The notes below the pieces were generated by a model. It searched no databases, was not told the origin of the DNA, and worked only from the letters and a program-made list of their open reading frames with translations. The position numbers were made by a program, and so were the translations under genes. From positions 1-64,000 of the forward strand of contig CAYYRC010000014.1 in assembly GCA_964474045.1 (NCBI GenBank): 64,000 nt of DNA. Direction: 5' to 3'. This document shows, piece after piece, positions 42,958-51,857 of the stretch (its first letter is position 1; each line of letters begins with the position of its first letter). Origin of the DNA: JACJWR01 sp964474045 (GTDB taxonomy: Bacteria > Actinomycetota > Actinomycetes > S36-B12 > UBA10799).

Positions 42958-43763
42958 GCGCGACCCAGCCCGGCAGCGCGGCGGGCACGGCGGGCACCGC
43001 TTCGGAGCTGATGGTGCAGGCGATCGAGGTGCACAAGTACTTCGGGCGCAACCAGGTTCTGCGCGGCATCAACCTCGAGGTCAAGCGCGGCGAGGTCGCC
43101 TGTATCGTCGGGCCGTCCGGCGGGGGCAAGTCCACGTTCCTGCGCTGCATCAACCACCTGGAGAAGATCGACGCCGGGCAGCTGTTCGTCGAGGGCGAGC
43201 TGATCGGCTACAAGCGCCGCGGCGACAAGTTGCACGAGATGAAGGACAAGGAGGTCGCCGAGCAGCGCAGGTCGATCGGCATGGTCTTTCAGCGCTTCAA
43301 CCTTTTTCCGCACATGACGGCGGCGCAGAACGTGATGGCCGGCCCGACCATCGTGCAGCGCAAGGACAAGGCGCAGACCCGTGAGCGCGCCATCGAGCTG
43401 CTGGGCAAAGTGGGCCTGGGCGACCGCGGCGACAGCTATCCGATGCAGCTGTCCGGCGGCCAGCAGCAGCGCGTCGCCATCGCCCGGGCGCTGGCGATGG
43501 ACCCCGACCTCATGCTCTTCGACGAGCCGACCTCGGCGCTCGACCCGGAGCTCGTCGGCGACGTGCTCGATGTCATGCGACGCCTGGCCGACAGCGGTAT
43601 GACGATGGTGGTCGTGACGCACGAGATCGGCTTCGCCCGCGAGGTGGGCGACACCCTGGCCTTCATCGACAACGGCGTGGTGGCCGACTTCGGGCCGCCC
43701 AAGGAACTGCTGGCCAACCCAACGAGCGAGCGGTTCAGGGCGTTCCTGGGCAAGGTGCTCTGA
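42954..43763 (+). CDS. Polar amino-acid ABC transporter ATP-binding protein
   Basis: The product is 269 residues from GTG 42954, overlapping the permease stop; ATG 42939 is a less likely start. It has Walker A GPSGGGKST, the Q-loop in GMVFQRFNLFPH, signature LSGGQQQR, Walker B LMLFDEPTSALDPE and the switch His in VVVTHEIGF. It matches GlnQ/HisP-type ATPases and powers the uptake system encoded with it. A 20-residue Ser/Ala/Gly-rich N-tail precedes the domain. Confidence 0.95.
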   Translation: MSATQPGSAAGTAGTASELMVQAIEVHKYFGRNQVLRGINLEVKRGEVACIVGPSGGGKSTFLRCINHLEKIDAGQLFVEGELIGYKRRGDKLHEMKDKEVAEQRRSIGMVFQRFNLFPHMTAAQNVMAGPTIVQRKDKAQTRERAIELLGKVGLGDRGDSYPMQLSGGQQQRVAIARALAMDPDLMLFDEPTSALDPELVGDVLDVMRRLADSGMTMVVVTHEIGFAREVGDTLAFIDNGVVADFGPPKELLANPTSERFRAFLGKVL

Positions 43764-43851
43764 GCCTCGCGCCAGCGCCGTCCGGGCCGTTGTGCGGTCG
43801 GCGGCGGGGCCAGGAGTGGATTCCCGCGTCAGCACCGGTCAGGATCAGGGC

Positions 43852-45354
43852 ATGGGATCAGCCGCGGACGACAATGGTCAGGGCGTCGAGTTTCCCCTGG
43901 TGGACGGCCGGCGCAGCTCCACCGCGGTAGGCCGGGAGGCGTGCGCGGCTGCGGCCGACGCGGTCAGTGAGTCGGACGCTGAGACCATCAGGGCGACCGA
44001 CGACTGGCGCTCCGGCTATCTGACGCCGTTCCGCCGCCTGACCGAGCTCGCCGCTGACTCGCCGGAGGCGGCGCTGGCTCTCAGCTCAGCCGGTCTGGAG
44101 TACCTGCGCGCCACGATGCAGTTCGACCGGGACGGCGACCCAGTCGCGGTGGCCGACCTGGAGATGCCGGATCAGCCCGCGCTGCGGCTGCACCGCGTGC
44201 GCGGAAGCGCGACTCCCGTGACTCAGCTCGTGGTGCCCTTCGAGGGCAGGCGCCTGGCGGGCGACGATCTGCGGCGCCAACTGGACACATGGGTGAGCGA
44301 TGGCATCGTCGAACCCGGGTTCCGCGACGCCATCGGCGGGGTCATCGACAACCCGGATTGGCTCGACACCTCCGACACCTCCGTGGTCGTGCTGGGTGCG
44401 GGGGCCGAGATGGGCCCGCTGCGGTCCCTGCTGCGCTGGGGCGGGCGCGTCGTCGGCGTGGATCTGCGCCGCCCAGAGCTGTGGCGGCGGCTGCTTGCCA
44501 CCGCGCGCGACGGCGCCGGGACGCTGGAGGTGCCGGTTCCCGAGGTCGCACCGACCAGCCTGGACGATGACCAGGTGGCGGCCCAGGCCGGTGCCGACCT
44601 CATCGCCCAGACGCCGGACGTCGCCCGGCTGGTCGCCGGCATCGAAGGCCCGCTGGTGCTCGGCAACTACGCCTACGCCGATGGCGCCGACCATGTGCGG
44701 GTGTCGATGGCCGCCGATGCGCTGGCTGTGGAGCTGGCCGACCGTGCCGACGTCATGCTGGCCTACCTGGCCACGCCGACCGATGCCTTCGCCGTGCCCT
44801 GGCGCGACGTCGAGATCTCGCAGGGGCGTTGGGACCATCGGCGCACCCGGCTCGTGCAGCCGCCGCTACACCTGTTGGGCACGTTCAAGCGCAACTACTC
44901 CGACACCATCACCACCTCCGACGGCACCCGCCTGGGCATCGCCGACTGCCTCGTTCCGCAGCAGGGACCCAACTACGCGCTCGCCAAGCGCCTCCAGCGC
45001 TGGCGGGCCGTGGTGGCGCGCAACGCGGGAACGAGGGTGTCGTTGAACGTGGCGCCGGCGACGCGGACGCGTTCGGTGGTGAAGAACAGGCTGCTGGCAG
45101 CCGCCTACGCAGGCGCGCACCGCTTCGGGATCAGGGTCTTCGATCCCGGGACGGCGAACACGTTGATGGCCGCCATGCTGGTGCACGATCTGCGCAACCC
45201 GGACGCGGCGGCGAACCCCGCCGTGGCGCTGTCCAACCCGATGGACCTGTTCTCCCGCGCCGCCAACCACGGCGGACTGTGGACCACGGGCTACGAGCCG
45301 CGCTCGGTCCTGGGCGTCGCGGCGCTGCTGGGGATGTTCGAGTCGCGCGCCTAG
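43852..45354 (+). CDS. Conserved protein of unknown function with Rossmann-like segment
   Basis: The product is 500 residues from ATG 43852; an earlier GTG is less likely. It is a soluble protein without signal peptide. A central segment VVVLGAGAEMGPLRSLLRWG followed by GGRVVGVDLRRPELW looks like a Rossmann nucleotide- or SAM-binding fold, with the acidic residue of the second strand (VDLRRP) in place. The C-terminal half has QGPNYALAKRLQRWR and RVSLNVAPATRTRSVVKNRLL, rich in basic residues. I did not recognise the family. An oxidoreductase or transferase is possible, but no reaction is claimed. Strong third-position GC supports that it is real. Confidence 0.7.
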   Translation: MGSAADDNGQGVEFPLVDGRRSSTAVGREACAAAADAVSESDAETIRATDDWRSGYLTPFRRLTELAADSPEAALALSSAGLEYLRATMQFDRDGDPVAVADLEMPDQPALRLHRVRGSATPVTQLVVPFEGRRLAGDDLRRQLDTWVSDGIVEPGFRDAIGGVIDNPDWLDTSDTSVVVLGAGAEMGPLRSLLRWGGRVVGVDLRRPELWRRLLATARDGAGTLEVPVPEVAPTSLDDDQVAAQAGADLIAQTPDVARLVAGIEGPLVLGNYAYADGADHVRVSMAADALAVELADRADVMLAYLATPTDAFAVPWRDVEISQGRWDHRRTRLVQPPLHLLGTFKRNYSDTITTSDGTRLGIADCLVPQQGPNYALAKRLQRWRAVVARNAGTRVSLNVAPATRTRSVVKNRLLAAAYAGAHRFGIRVFDPGTANTLMAAMLVHDLRNPDAAANPAVALSNPMDLFSRAANHGGLWTTGYEPRSVLGVAALLGMFESRA

Positions 45355-45397
45355 TGCCCCTGGAGCACGGCTGGCGCGCCTGGCACCCCTGGCGCGC

Positions 45398-46591
45398 TTA
45401 GAGGCGGTGCTCGGCGCTGTCGTCCGCGGGGTGAGTGAGCTCGGCCTCGGTCGGCAGCTCGGCCTCGACGTCGTCGGCGGTGGTGGAGTGCAGCATCAGG
45501 TGCCCCGCCCACAGCAGCAGCGCCACGATCACCAGCGCCGGCGCGATCACCGCCAGCGCACCCGGCAGCACCGTCAGCCTGAACGTCACGAAGCCCACCA
45601 AACCGGCGGCGGGCATGGTCAGGCACCACGCGATGACCATGCTGCGCAGCACCCGCCAATTGACCCGGCGGCGGTGGCCCACGCCGGAGCCGATGATGGA
45701 CGACGACACGGCCTGGGTAGTGGAGATCGGGACCCCCAGGCTGGTGGCCCCCTCGATGGCCGCGACGGAGCCGATGTTCGCAGCCAGGCCTGATGCCCGG
45801 GTGATGCGGGTGATCTTCAGGCCCATGGTCTCGATGATCTTCCAGCCGCCCCACACGGTTCCCGCAGCGATGGCCGCGTTGGCCCCGAGGATCACCCAGA
45901 AGGGTGTCGGCACGTTCCCGGTTGGATCGGTCGCCAGGTAGCCGCTCGCGGCCAGCGTCGCCGTCACGACGCCCATCGTCTTCTGCGCGTCGTTGGAGCC
46001 GTGGCCCCAGGACACCCAGGCCGACGACGCGACCTGGGCCCAGCGGAAGAACTCGGCGTCCTCGTGGATGTCGAACAGGCGCTGGATGCCGCGGACCGCC
46101 CACATCGCCAGCACGGCGATGGCGAAGGCGGCTGCGGGTGAGACGACGATGGCGATGGCTGTGGTGTCCACCGACGACCAGGAGACCGCCGACACGCCGC
46201 CGGCCGAGATACCCGCCCCTACGAGCCCGCCGACCAGGGCGTGCGACGACGACGAGGGCAGGCCGAGGTGCCACGTCAGGTAGTTCCAGAAGACGGCGCC
46301 GATGAGCGCCGCCAGCGTCACGCGAACGCCGTACGGCACGGCGCCTTGGGCGACAGCGGGCAGGTGCTCCAGCCGGACGGTCTTGGCGATGGTGCTCGCC
46401 ACCGCGGTGCCGACGACGAAGGCGGGCAGGAAGTTGAAGGCTGCAGAGAGCCATACCGCGTGCCGGGGAGTGAGCGACTTGGTGGCGATGACCGTCGAGG
46501 TGGCGTTGGCAGCGTCATGGAACCCGTTGGTGAAGTCGAACAGGACGGCCAGGCCAACGGTGACTATCACGGAGATCAGAACGAACCCCAC
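45398..46591 (-). CDS. Low-affinity inorganic phosphate transporter, PiT family
   Basis: The product is about 397 residues from GTG 46591; GTG 46609 is an alternative, since no clear ribosome site is visible. It has about ten helices and both PiT signature repeats: LLFDFTNGFHDAANA-like LFDFTNGFHDAANATSTV near the N-terminus and WVSWGHGSNDAQKTMGVV in the second half. The NFLPAF and PSSSSHALVGG segments are also typical. PiT proteins take up metal-phosphate complexes with protons. The C-tail is acidic and cytoplasmic. No PhoU-like gene lies next to it. Confidence 0.93.
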   Translation of the reverse strand: MGFVLISVIVTVGLAVLFDFTNGFHDAANATSTVIATKSLTPRHAVWLSAAFNFLPAFVVGTAVASTIAKTVRLEHLPAVAQGAVPYGVRVTLAALIGAVFWNYLTWHLGLPSSSSHALVGGLVGAGISAGGVSAVSWSSVDTTAIAIVVSPAAAFAIAVLAMWAVRGIQRLFDIHEDAEFFRWAQVASSAWVSWGHGSNDAQKTMGVVTATLAASGYLATDPTGNVPTPFWVILGANAAIAAGTVWGGWKIIETMGLKITRITRASGLAANIGSVAAIEGATSLGVPISTTQAVSSSIIGSGVGHRRRVNWRVLRSMVIAWCLTMPAAGLVGFVTFRLTVLPGALAVIAPALVIVALLLWAGHLMLHSTTADDVEAELPTEAELTHPADDSAEHRL

Positions 46592-46668
46592 ACAACCACT
46601 GTGACTCACGGCGCTCGGCTCGCCGTGCACCACCCCCATCGGATGTGAGCCGGGCAGCCGGAGGCGCA

Positions 46669-47043
46669 ATGACCGCCGCCGAGTTCAGCGCCATCGCCAC
46701 CGCATCCGACTCCACTACGCAGGGCATCATCAGCGCGACGAGCGCGATCAGCGCCGGCGTGCTGGCGGAGACCGCCCTGGGCCTGGTCTCCAGAGTCCAG
46801 CCACCGACGGGAACGGGACTTGCCCACTGGCTCGGCAGGCGGGTGCCGACGGCGACTATGTACGTACTGGTCCCTGGAATCCTTGCCGTAGCGCTGATGG
46901 TCATGCGCTGGGACTCTCGGATAAGCAGGCTGCACAACGCGCAGTGGCGCTCGCCGAGGGAGCGCCACTGGCCGAACTGGCCCTATCGCTGCCGGATCAC
47001 TCGGGGACAGGCACCACGTAGATGGTCGTGGCGGCGGGGGTAG
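46669..47043 (+). CDS. Doubtful small membrane protein
   Basis: ATG 46669 has GGAGG about 4 nt upstream and opens a 124-codon frame. The first 36 codons end almost only in G or C, like the neighbouring genes, and a hydrophobic helix (MYVLVPGILAVALMVM) follows. The rest runs through the hairpin at 46942-46970 and into the 3' end of the sigma gene, where protein character is lost. It may be a real short protein that was extended by mutation, or chance. The remaining part of this 400-base gap holds nothing else that I can see. Confidence 0.3.
   Translation: MTAAEFSAIATASDSTTQGIISATSAISAGVLAETALGLVSRVQPPTGTGLAHWLGRRVPTATMYVLVPGILAVALMVMRWDSRISRLHNAQWRSPRERHWPNWPYRCRITRGQAPRRWSWRRG
46942..46970 (-). 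terminator. Perfect hairpin after the anchored sigma gene
   Basis: CAGTGGCGCTC (46942-46952) and GAGCGCCACTG (46960-46970) pair perfectly around a 7-nt loop, 26 bases beyond the sigma-factor stop. This is the strongest terminator candidate of the region, though no T-tract is present. Confidence 0.65.
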
Positions 47044-48490
47044 GGACGATCGTCGGCACGACCGCCCACGGGACCGATGGTGCCGTTGCCGGGGGAGGCG
47101 AGTAGGCGATCCCGGGCTCCGGCAGGATCCCGATGACGGGCGTCGACGGCGCTGACATGGGCGCGGGTTCGGCCGCCGGGGTGTCAGCCAGCCAGGGCGT
47201 TGGATCCGTCGCCGCCAGGGTCGGAGCCGTGGCCGGCTGCTCCCCAGCGCCGTCCGGCGGCGGGGAGGCGGGCTGGGTTCCGACGAGCGCGACTGCCTGA
47301 TCCGGTGGTGGCGCGGCCGTCGGGGACTGGGCTTCGTCGGCTGGCTCGACCGCCGCCGGCAAGCCACCTGCGGTCGCGTCGGCCGGTGCTGTCGAGGTTG
47401 CCGGCATGACGTTCATCTGAACGGCTACCGCCGCGGCCTCCTGCGGCTGGGTGGATTGGGTCGGCTGGGACGCCACGGTCTGGCTCCTGGGCGCACCGGC
47501 GGGGCTCTGTGTGCCAGCGCCCTGGCCGCTCCCGGAGCTGGCCGGCACGGCGCTCGTAACTGGCCGCGGATCACCCTCGACGGAGGTGCCCAGCGCCGTC
47601 GCCCCGAGCCCGACCAGCACGGCGAGTATCGCCGCGGACGCCGCTGCCATCGCGGCGCCACGCGCCAGCCCCGAGCGCGCGGTGCCACTGCCCGCCGGTG
47701 TCGCTCCGCCCGTGGTCGCAGCAAGCACGCGGTCGGCAAGTTGGGCCGGCGCCGGTTGCAGCGGCCACGCGTACGACGACGACAGCTCCGCGACCAGGGC
47801 GGTCCGGCGCCGCCCGCACGTCGCACAGGCATCGACGTGACGGGCAACCCGCTTGCGTGTCAGCGCGTCGAACTTGGCACCGTCCACGATGCTCGCGAGC
47901 CCGGTGCAGTCCTGCCCGCCGACGCGGAACACCACCAACGCCCCCACTGCGCGCTGGAACTGCTGCTTGGCCCGCGACAGCCGCGCTGAGGCCTGGTTCG
48001 TCGGCATCCCCAAGGCCGCGCCGATCTCGTCGGTCGCCAGTTCGTGCCGGAGTGCCAGCTCCAGCAGCTCGCGGTCGGAGGCGTTCAGCCCCGGCAGCAC
48101 TTGATCGACCAGCGCCGCCGCATCGTCGGCGGCCAACCCCCGGTCGAGGTCGATTGTGGTGTCCTTCATGGGACCCGCCGCCTCCAGGTCCGCGACGCGG
48201 CTGGACTGCCGATGGTGGCGCAGGCACTCGTTGCGGCAGATGGCGTAGAGCCAGGGACGCAACTTGTCTGGGTCGCGCAGCTGGCCGATCCGGTCGCGTG
48301 CGAGCAGGAACGTGTCCGCCACCGCGTCGGCCGCAGCATCCCGGTCACGCGTCTGCGTGATGGCGTAGGTGTAGAGGCGGTCGGCATAGGCCGCGTACAG
48401 GCCCGCCAACCCCGAGGCCCCGTCGTTCTGCAGCCCCTCGGCGAGGGCCCGATCACCCTGCGGTTCAGCCGAACCTGCCATGCGTTCCAC
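46997..48490 (-). CDS. Membrane-anchored ECF sigma factor with zinc finger and extracytoplasmic tail
   Basis: The product is 497 residues. GTG 48490 is chosen for GAGGAAGG 6 nt upstream; ATG 48481 lacks a site. Region 2 covers about residues 20-95 (AADAVADTFLLARDRIG, LRPWLYAICRNECLRHHR). Region 4 covers about 130-185 (DRELLELALRHELATDEIG, then NQASARLSRAKQQF). A zinc-finger-like HVDACATCGRRR follows, then one transmembrane helix near 277-300 (AAAILAV type) and about 195 residues of Pro/Ala/Thr-rich sequence that should lie outside the cell. Sigma factor, anti-sigma domain and membrane anchor are thus one chain. Release, perhaps by proteolysis, would be needed for activity; that is inference. 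Confidence 0.88.
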   Translation of the reverse strand: MERMAGSAEPQGDRALAEGLQNDGASGLAGLYAAYADRLYTYAITQTRDRDAAADAVADTFLLARDRIGQLRDPDKLRPWLYAICRNECLRHHRQSSRVADLEAAGPMKDTTIDLDRGLAADDAAALVDQVLPGLNASDRELLELALRHELATDEIGAALGMPTNQASARLSRAKQQFQRAVGALVVFRVGGQDCTGLASIVDGAKFDALTRKRVARHVDACATCGRRRTALVAELSSSYAWPLQPAPAQLADRVLAATTGGATPAGSGTARSGLARGAAMAAASAAILAVLVGLGATALGTSVEGDPRPVTSAVPASSGSGQGAGTQSPAGAPRSQTVASQPTQSTQPQEAAAVAVQMNVMPATSTAPADATAGGLPAAVEPADEAQSPTAAPPPDQAVALVGTQPASPPPDGAGEQPATAPTLAATDPTPWLADTPAAEPAPMSAPSTPVIGILPEPGIAYSPPPATAPSVPWAVVPTIVPTPAATTIYVVPVPE

Positions 48491-48612
48491 GATACGCCTT
48501 CCTCTCGGTGGTGGGGCTGGTCGAAAAGCGGGTGCTGGTGCGCGCGGGTGGGGTGCGCCGGTGCCCCGGCAGGTGACGCGGCCATGGCTCCTCCTTGCAG
48601 CGTGCGACGCCG

Positions 48613-48649
48613 GTGCGCGGCTCCCGGAGACACTCCCGGAACCGCGCAC
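48613..48649 (-). terminator. Strong hairpin after the low-complexity lipoprotein
   Basis: GTGCGCGGCTCCCGGAG (48613-48629) pairs with CTCCCGGAACCGCGCAC (48633-48649) at 15 of 17 positions, with a 3-nt loop. It lies 28 bases beyond the lipoprotein stop and separates that gene from the sigma factor. Confidence 0.65.
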
Positions 48650-48677
48650 TTGGCTGGTGGCGACAAAGCCCTGCGGG

Positions 48678-49358
48678 TCACGGACGCACGGGAAGGTCGG
48701 GGAACGGTACGGCAGGCAGAGTGGCGACCGGCGGGTTGAGCTCGATCACCGTCGGGCCGGGGGTCGGTCCCGGGGTCGGGGCCAGGCCGTTCTCCACCAG
48801 GTCGTGGAGCCGCGCCCACTGATCACTGAGGTCCAGCACCGGGCCCTGTGGCGGGTTGCTGGCCCCCGGCGTCGGGTCGGCGGGGGCCGGGTCCGCGGGC
48901 GCGGGGTCGGCGGGCTGGGCGGGGTCGGCTGGCTGTGCAGGGTCGGCGGGGTCGGCTGGCGCCGGGTCGGTGGGAGGGTTGGTGGTGGAGCCGTCCTCCG
49001 GGGTTGTCGCCGCCTCGCCGGTGCCGGGCACCGTCGTCTGTCCACCCTCGGTGGACCACCACTCACCCGTGGTTCCTGTCCCTTGCCGGCCGCCGCCGCT
49101 TCCGCTTCCGGCGCCGCTCCCGGTCCCGGTGGCGCCGGCACCACTCGTCGTCCCCGACGATCCGGCCTGACCACCGGTGGTCGCACCGGTGGAGCCAGTC
49201 GCGCCCGTGGAACCCTGGCTCGGTGGCTGCTGGACCCGGACGTGGACCTGCGGCGGCTGCTGCTGGCCACCGGCGCTGAAGGAGCACCCCGTCAGGGCCG
49301 CCCCGGCGAGGGCGATCGTGGCGACGATAGTGCGGGTGCGGTGTGCCTTGGTGTTCAT
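48678..49358 (-). CDS. Low-complexity lipoprotein
   Basis: The product is 226 residues from ATG 49358, with GGAGG 6 nt upstream. The signal peptide ends at a lipobox (ALTGC). The rest is a Gln/Pro segment, a Gly/Ser/Thr-rich stretch and a tandem Asp-Pro-Ala repeat (DPAQPADPAQPADPAPADP), followed by a short ordered piece (VLDLSDQWARLHDLVENG). This resembles a wall-spanning stalk. It is encoded upstream of the anchored sigma factor, whose outer tail has similar composition, so the two may interact in the envelope; this is a guess from context. Confidence 0.75.
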   Translation of the reverse strand: MNTKAHRTRTIVATIALAGAALTGCSFSAGGQQQPPQVHVRVQQPPSQGSTGATGSTGATTGGQAGSSGTTSGAGATGTGSGAGSGSGGGRQGTGTTGEWWSTEGGQTTVPGTGEAATTPEDGSTTNPPTDPAPADPADPAQPADPAQPADPAPADPAPADPTPGASNPPQGPVLDLSDQWARLHDLVENGLAPTPGPTPGPTVIELNPPVATLPAVPFPDLPVRP

Positions 49359-49518
49359 TTCGACCTCCGTTGTGAGTGCCTGACACGGGTAAGAGGCGCG
49401 AGGGTCGGGTGGCCAACAGAAAATCATCCAGAGATTCCGAGGAATCTTCAGCGGGAGTCAGCTCCTGCACTTCACCAGCGCGCACGTCCCCGCTGGGTCG
49501 TTGTGCTTGACTCGCCCG

Positions 49519-50130
49519 GTGGAAACCTCGGTGCTGCTGCGTCCGGCGACGCCGGCGGATGCGCCATTCCTGGCCTGGGGCCTCGACGAGGCCGCCGGGG
49601 GACTTTTCGCGGCCATGTTCGGCGGCGGCCGCGCCGTCCTCACGCGGGTCATGGCGCAACCGCAGCATGCCTTCTCCTTCCAGCACGTCACGGTCGCCGA
49701 GGTGGACGGCCGCCCCGCCGGAATGTGTCAAGGCTTCGGCTTTGGCACGCCGGGCGGTGGGCTGGCGTTGGCGCGGGCTGCAGGGGTGCGTTCTGTTCGG
49801 GCGGGGGTCGTGGCGCTGGCACTGCTGCCGGCGGTCACCGCCCTCACGCGCCATGCGCAGGGGGAGTGGTACCTGCAGGCGATCGCCGTGGTCCCCGACT
49901 TCAGGGGCGTCGGCGTCGGAACGGCACTCTTCGCCGACGCCTTCGACCGGGCCCGCGCAACCGACGACTCCGACCGGCTGGTGCTGGATGTCGAGCGCGA
50001 CAACCACCGCGCCAGGGCGCTCTACGAGCGGCTCGGCCTCGTCGTCACTTCGACCTCCCGTCGGGCGGTCCTCGCCAACAACGTCCAAGTCCAGCGAATG
50101 GCGGCACCCCTTGACACGACCGTCCGATAG
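49519..50130 (+). CDS. GNAT-family N-acetyltransferase
   Basis: The product is 203 residues from GTG 49519. The GNAT fold shows the N-terminal VLLRPATPADAPFLAWG, the acetyl-CoA loop AIAVVPDFRGVGVGTALF and the C-terminal LDVERDNHRARALYERLGL. It transfers an acetyl group to an amine; the acceptor is unknown. No ribosome site is evident, so the transcript may be leaderless. Its end overlaps the presumed TTG start of the MFS gene, suggesting a two-gene operon. Confidence 0.9.
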   Translation: METSVLLRPATPADAPFLAWGLDEAAGGLFAAMFGGGRAVLTRVMAQPQHAFSFQHVTVAEVDGRPAGMCQGFGFGTPGGGLALARAAGVRSVRAGVVALALLPAVTALTRHAQGEWYLQAIAVVPDFRGVGVGTALFADAFDRARATDDSDRLVLDVERDNHRARALYERLGLVVTSTSRRAVLANNVQVQRMAAPLDTTVR

Positions 50131-51703
50131 TCGAGCGGACCCGGCAGACGGGCCCAAGGCGCACGGTGCGCCCGGGATCGTCCCGGTCGCGGCAACCGCC
50201 TTCCTGGCCATGGCTGCTTCCGCCCTCGCCGCGGCCACCTTCGAGTTCATGCTCGTGCCGCTCCAGACGGACCTGGGGATGTCCGCGGATCAGGCGTCTG
50301 CGGCGACGCTCGTGCCGACGGGGGCCTCGCTGCTGGTGGTGTTCGTGGTGGGCGCGCTGGGCGACCGCCTCGGCGAACGCCTGGTCATGGTGCTGGGAGC
50401 GTTGTCCTTCGTCGTCGGTGCGGCGCTGGTGGCGGCGGCCTGGAACGTACCCACTCTGGTCGTCGGTCGTGCGCTCGCGGGGATCGGCGCCCTCACGATG
50501 ACCGTCATCGGCCTGGCCGTGGTCAATGCTGCCCTGCGCGACGAGGACCAGCGTGCGCGTGCCTTCGCAGCGTTTGCGGCGCTCGTGCCGGCCGTGTTCG
50601 TGTCCGCGCCGCTGCTCAGCGCCTGGATGACCACTTCCCTGGGCTGGCGGACCGTACCCGCGCTCTGGATCGCTCTCGGCTTGGTGGTGCTGGTGATGGC
50701 CTGGCGGCTGATCCCGACCGGCCTGGGGTCCGCCGCCGACGCGGGATCGAGTAACGGCCCTGCACCGAGCGCGCGCCACCGCGAGATGGTCACGCCGGTG
50801 CTGGCAGGGGTGGCCTTGGCCGGGCTGGCCACCGCGGCGACGATCGTGAGCTCCAGCACGCTCTTGGCGGCCTCGTCCGCCGCGATCGGAGTGCTGGCCC
50901 TCGCCCTGCTCGTGGTTGTGATGCGCCGGTCGTCCGACCCCACTTTGGACCTGCGCGTGTTCCGGCGTCCAGGCGCGCTGCTGGTCTTCACGGCCGCCCT
51001 CGTGGCGTCGATGCCCAACCTGTTCTTCTACACCAATCTGCTCATCCAGTACCGCTACGCGCTGCCTTTGACCAGCATCGCCCTGCTGCTCGCCGTGCCG
51101 CAGCTCGCTGCCGTCGCTGGCGGCCTGTCCAGCGCGCCGCTCGTGCGGCGCTTCGGCGCGCTGCGCACATCGGTCGGCATGCTGCTGTTCGCCTCGGCGG
51201 CGAGCCTGGGGGCGCTGTTCGTGCACGCCGACGCGCCGGTGTGGGTGCCGGTGGCGATGCTGACCGTCTGCGCCGTGCCCATCGCCGGCGCCGTGGGACC
51301 GCTGACCAAGGCCATCATGGACCTGGCGCCGGTAGACGGCTCAGCCGCCGCTTCGTCGTGGCGCAACGCCGTGTGGAGTTTCGGCGGCACGGTCGGCGGC
51401 GTGGTGGTCACCGGCGTCGCTTTCGCCGTGTTCCAGTCGACGCTGACGGACATCCTGGACACGACGAACCTGTCCACCGAGCAGTCGGGGGCGCTGGCGG
51501 CCAGTGTGCGGGGCGGCGCAGTGGTAGCCGAGTTGGCACAGAACCCGGCAGTGACGGACCCGGCCGCGCGTGAGTTGTTGACCGGGCCGGGGCTGCTCTC
51601 GGCACAGTCGCAGGGCTTCGCCACCGCCGGGGTCCTGGCCTCAGGCCTCTACCTGCTCGCTGCCGGCGCGATGGTGCTGGCCGTCCGGCGTCGGGAGCGC
51701 TGA
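50111..51703 (+). CDS. MFS transporter, probably 14-helix type
   Basis: The product is about 530 residues. No ATG or GTG lies in the right place; TTG 50111 is the best start and overlaps the GNAT gene by 20 bases. Around 14 hydrophobic segments are present, with TFEFMLVPLQTDLGMSADQ in helix 1-2 and VGALGDRLGERLVMV as motif A. The family exports small molecules using the proton gradient. The pairing with an acetyltransferase would fit a resistance module that modifies and exports a compound, but that is not shown. Confidence 0.88.
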   Translation: MTRPSDSRADPADGPKAHGAPGIVPVAATAFLAMAASALAAATFEFMLVPLQTDLGMSADQASAATLVPTGASLLVVFVVGALGDRLGERLVMVLGALSFVVGAALVAAAWNVPTLVVGRALAGIGALTMTVIGLAVVNAALRDEDQRARAFAAFAALVPAVFVSAPLLSAWMTTSLGWRTVPALWIALGLVVLVMAWRLIPTGLGSAADAGSSNGPAPSARHREMVTPVLAGVALAGLATAATIVSSSTLLAASSAAIGVLALALLVVVMRRSSDPTLDLRVFRRPGALLVFTAALVASMPNLFFYTNLLIQYRYALPLTSIALLLAVPQLAAVAGGLSSAPLVRRFGALRTSVGMLLFASAASLGALFVHADAPVWVPVAMLTVCAVPIAGAVGPLTKAIMDLAPVDGSAAASSWRNAVWSFGGTVGGVVVTGVAFAVFQSTLTDILDTTNLSTEQSGALAASVRGGAVVAELAQNPAVTDPAARELLTGPGLLSAQSQGFATAGVLASGLYLLAAGAMVLAVRRRER

Positions 51704-51759
51704 CCGGCGGGGCCCGGCCCGCGCGTCGTGGCCGGCTCTTTCCCGCCGGTCCCCATTCG

Positions 51760-51827
51760 CGTTTGCGCCCGACGGCGTCGTTTGCGCCCCGTAGAACGGG
51801 CGCAAACGACGAGAAGTGGCGCAAACG
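51760..51827. repeat. Nested palindromic element, copy A
   Basis: Outer arms CGTTTGCGCC (51760-51769) and GGCGCAAACG (51818-51827) enclose inner arms GTCGTTTGCGCCC (51777-51789) and GGGCGCAAACGAC (51798-51810). It lies 56 bases after the MFS stop and 30 bases from the patatin stop, between convergent genes. Three more copies occur at 57994, 60500 and 61952. Confidence 0.8.
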
Positions 51828-51857
51828 AAAGGGGTCAGGCCGGGCGGGCGTCGGGGC

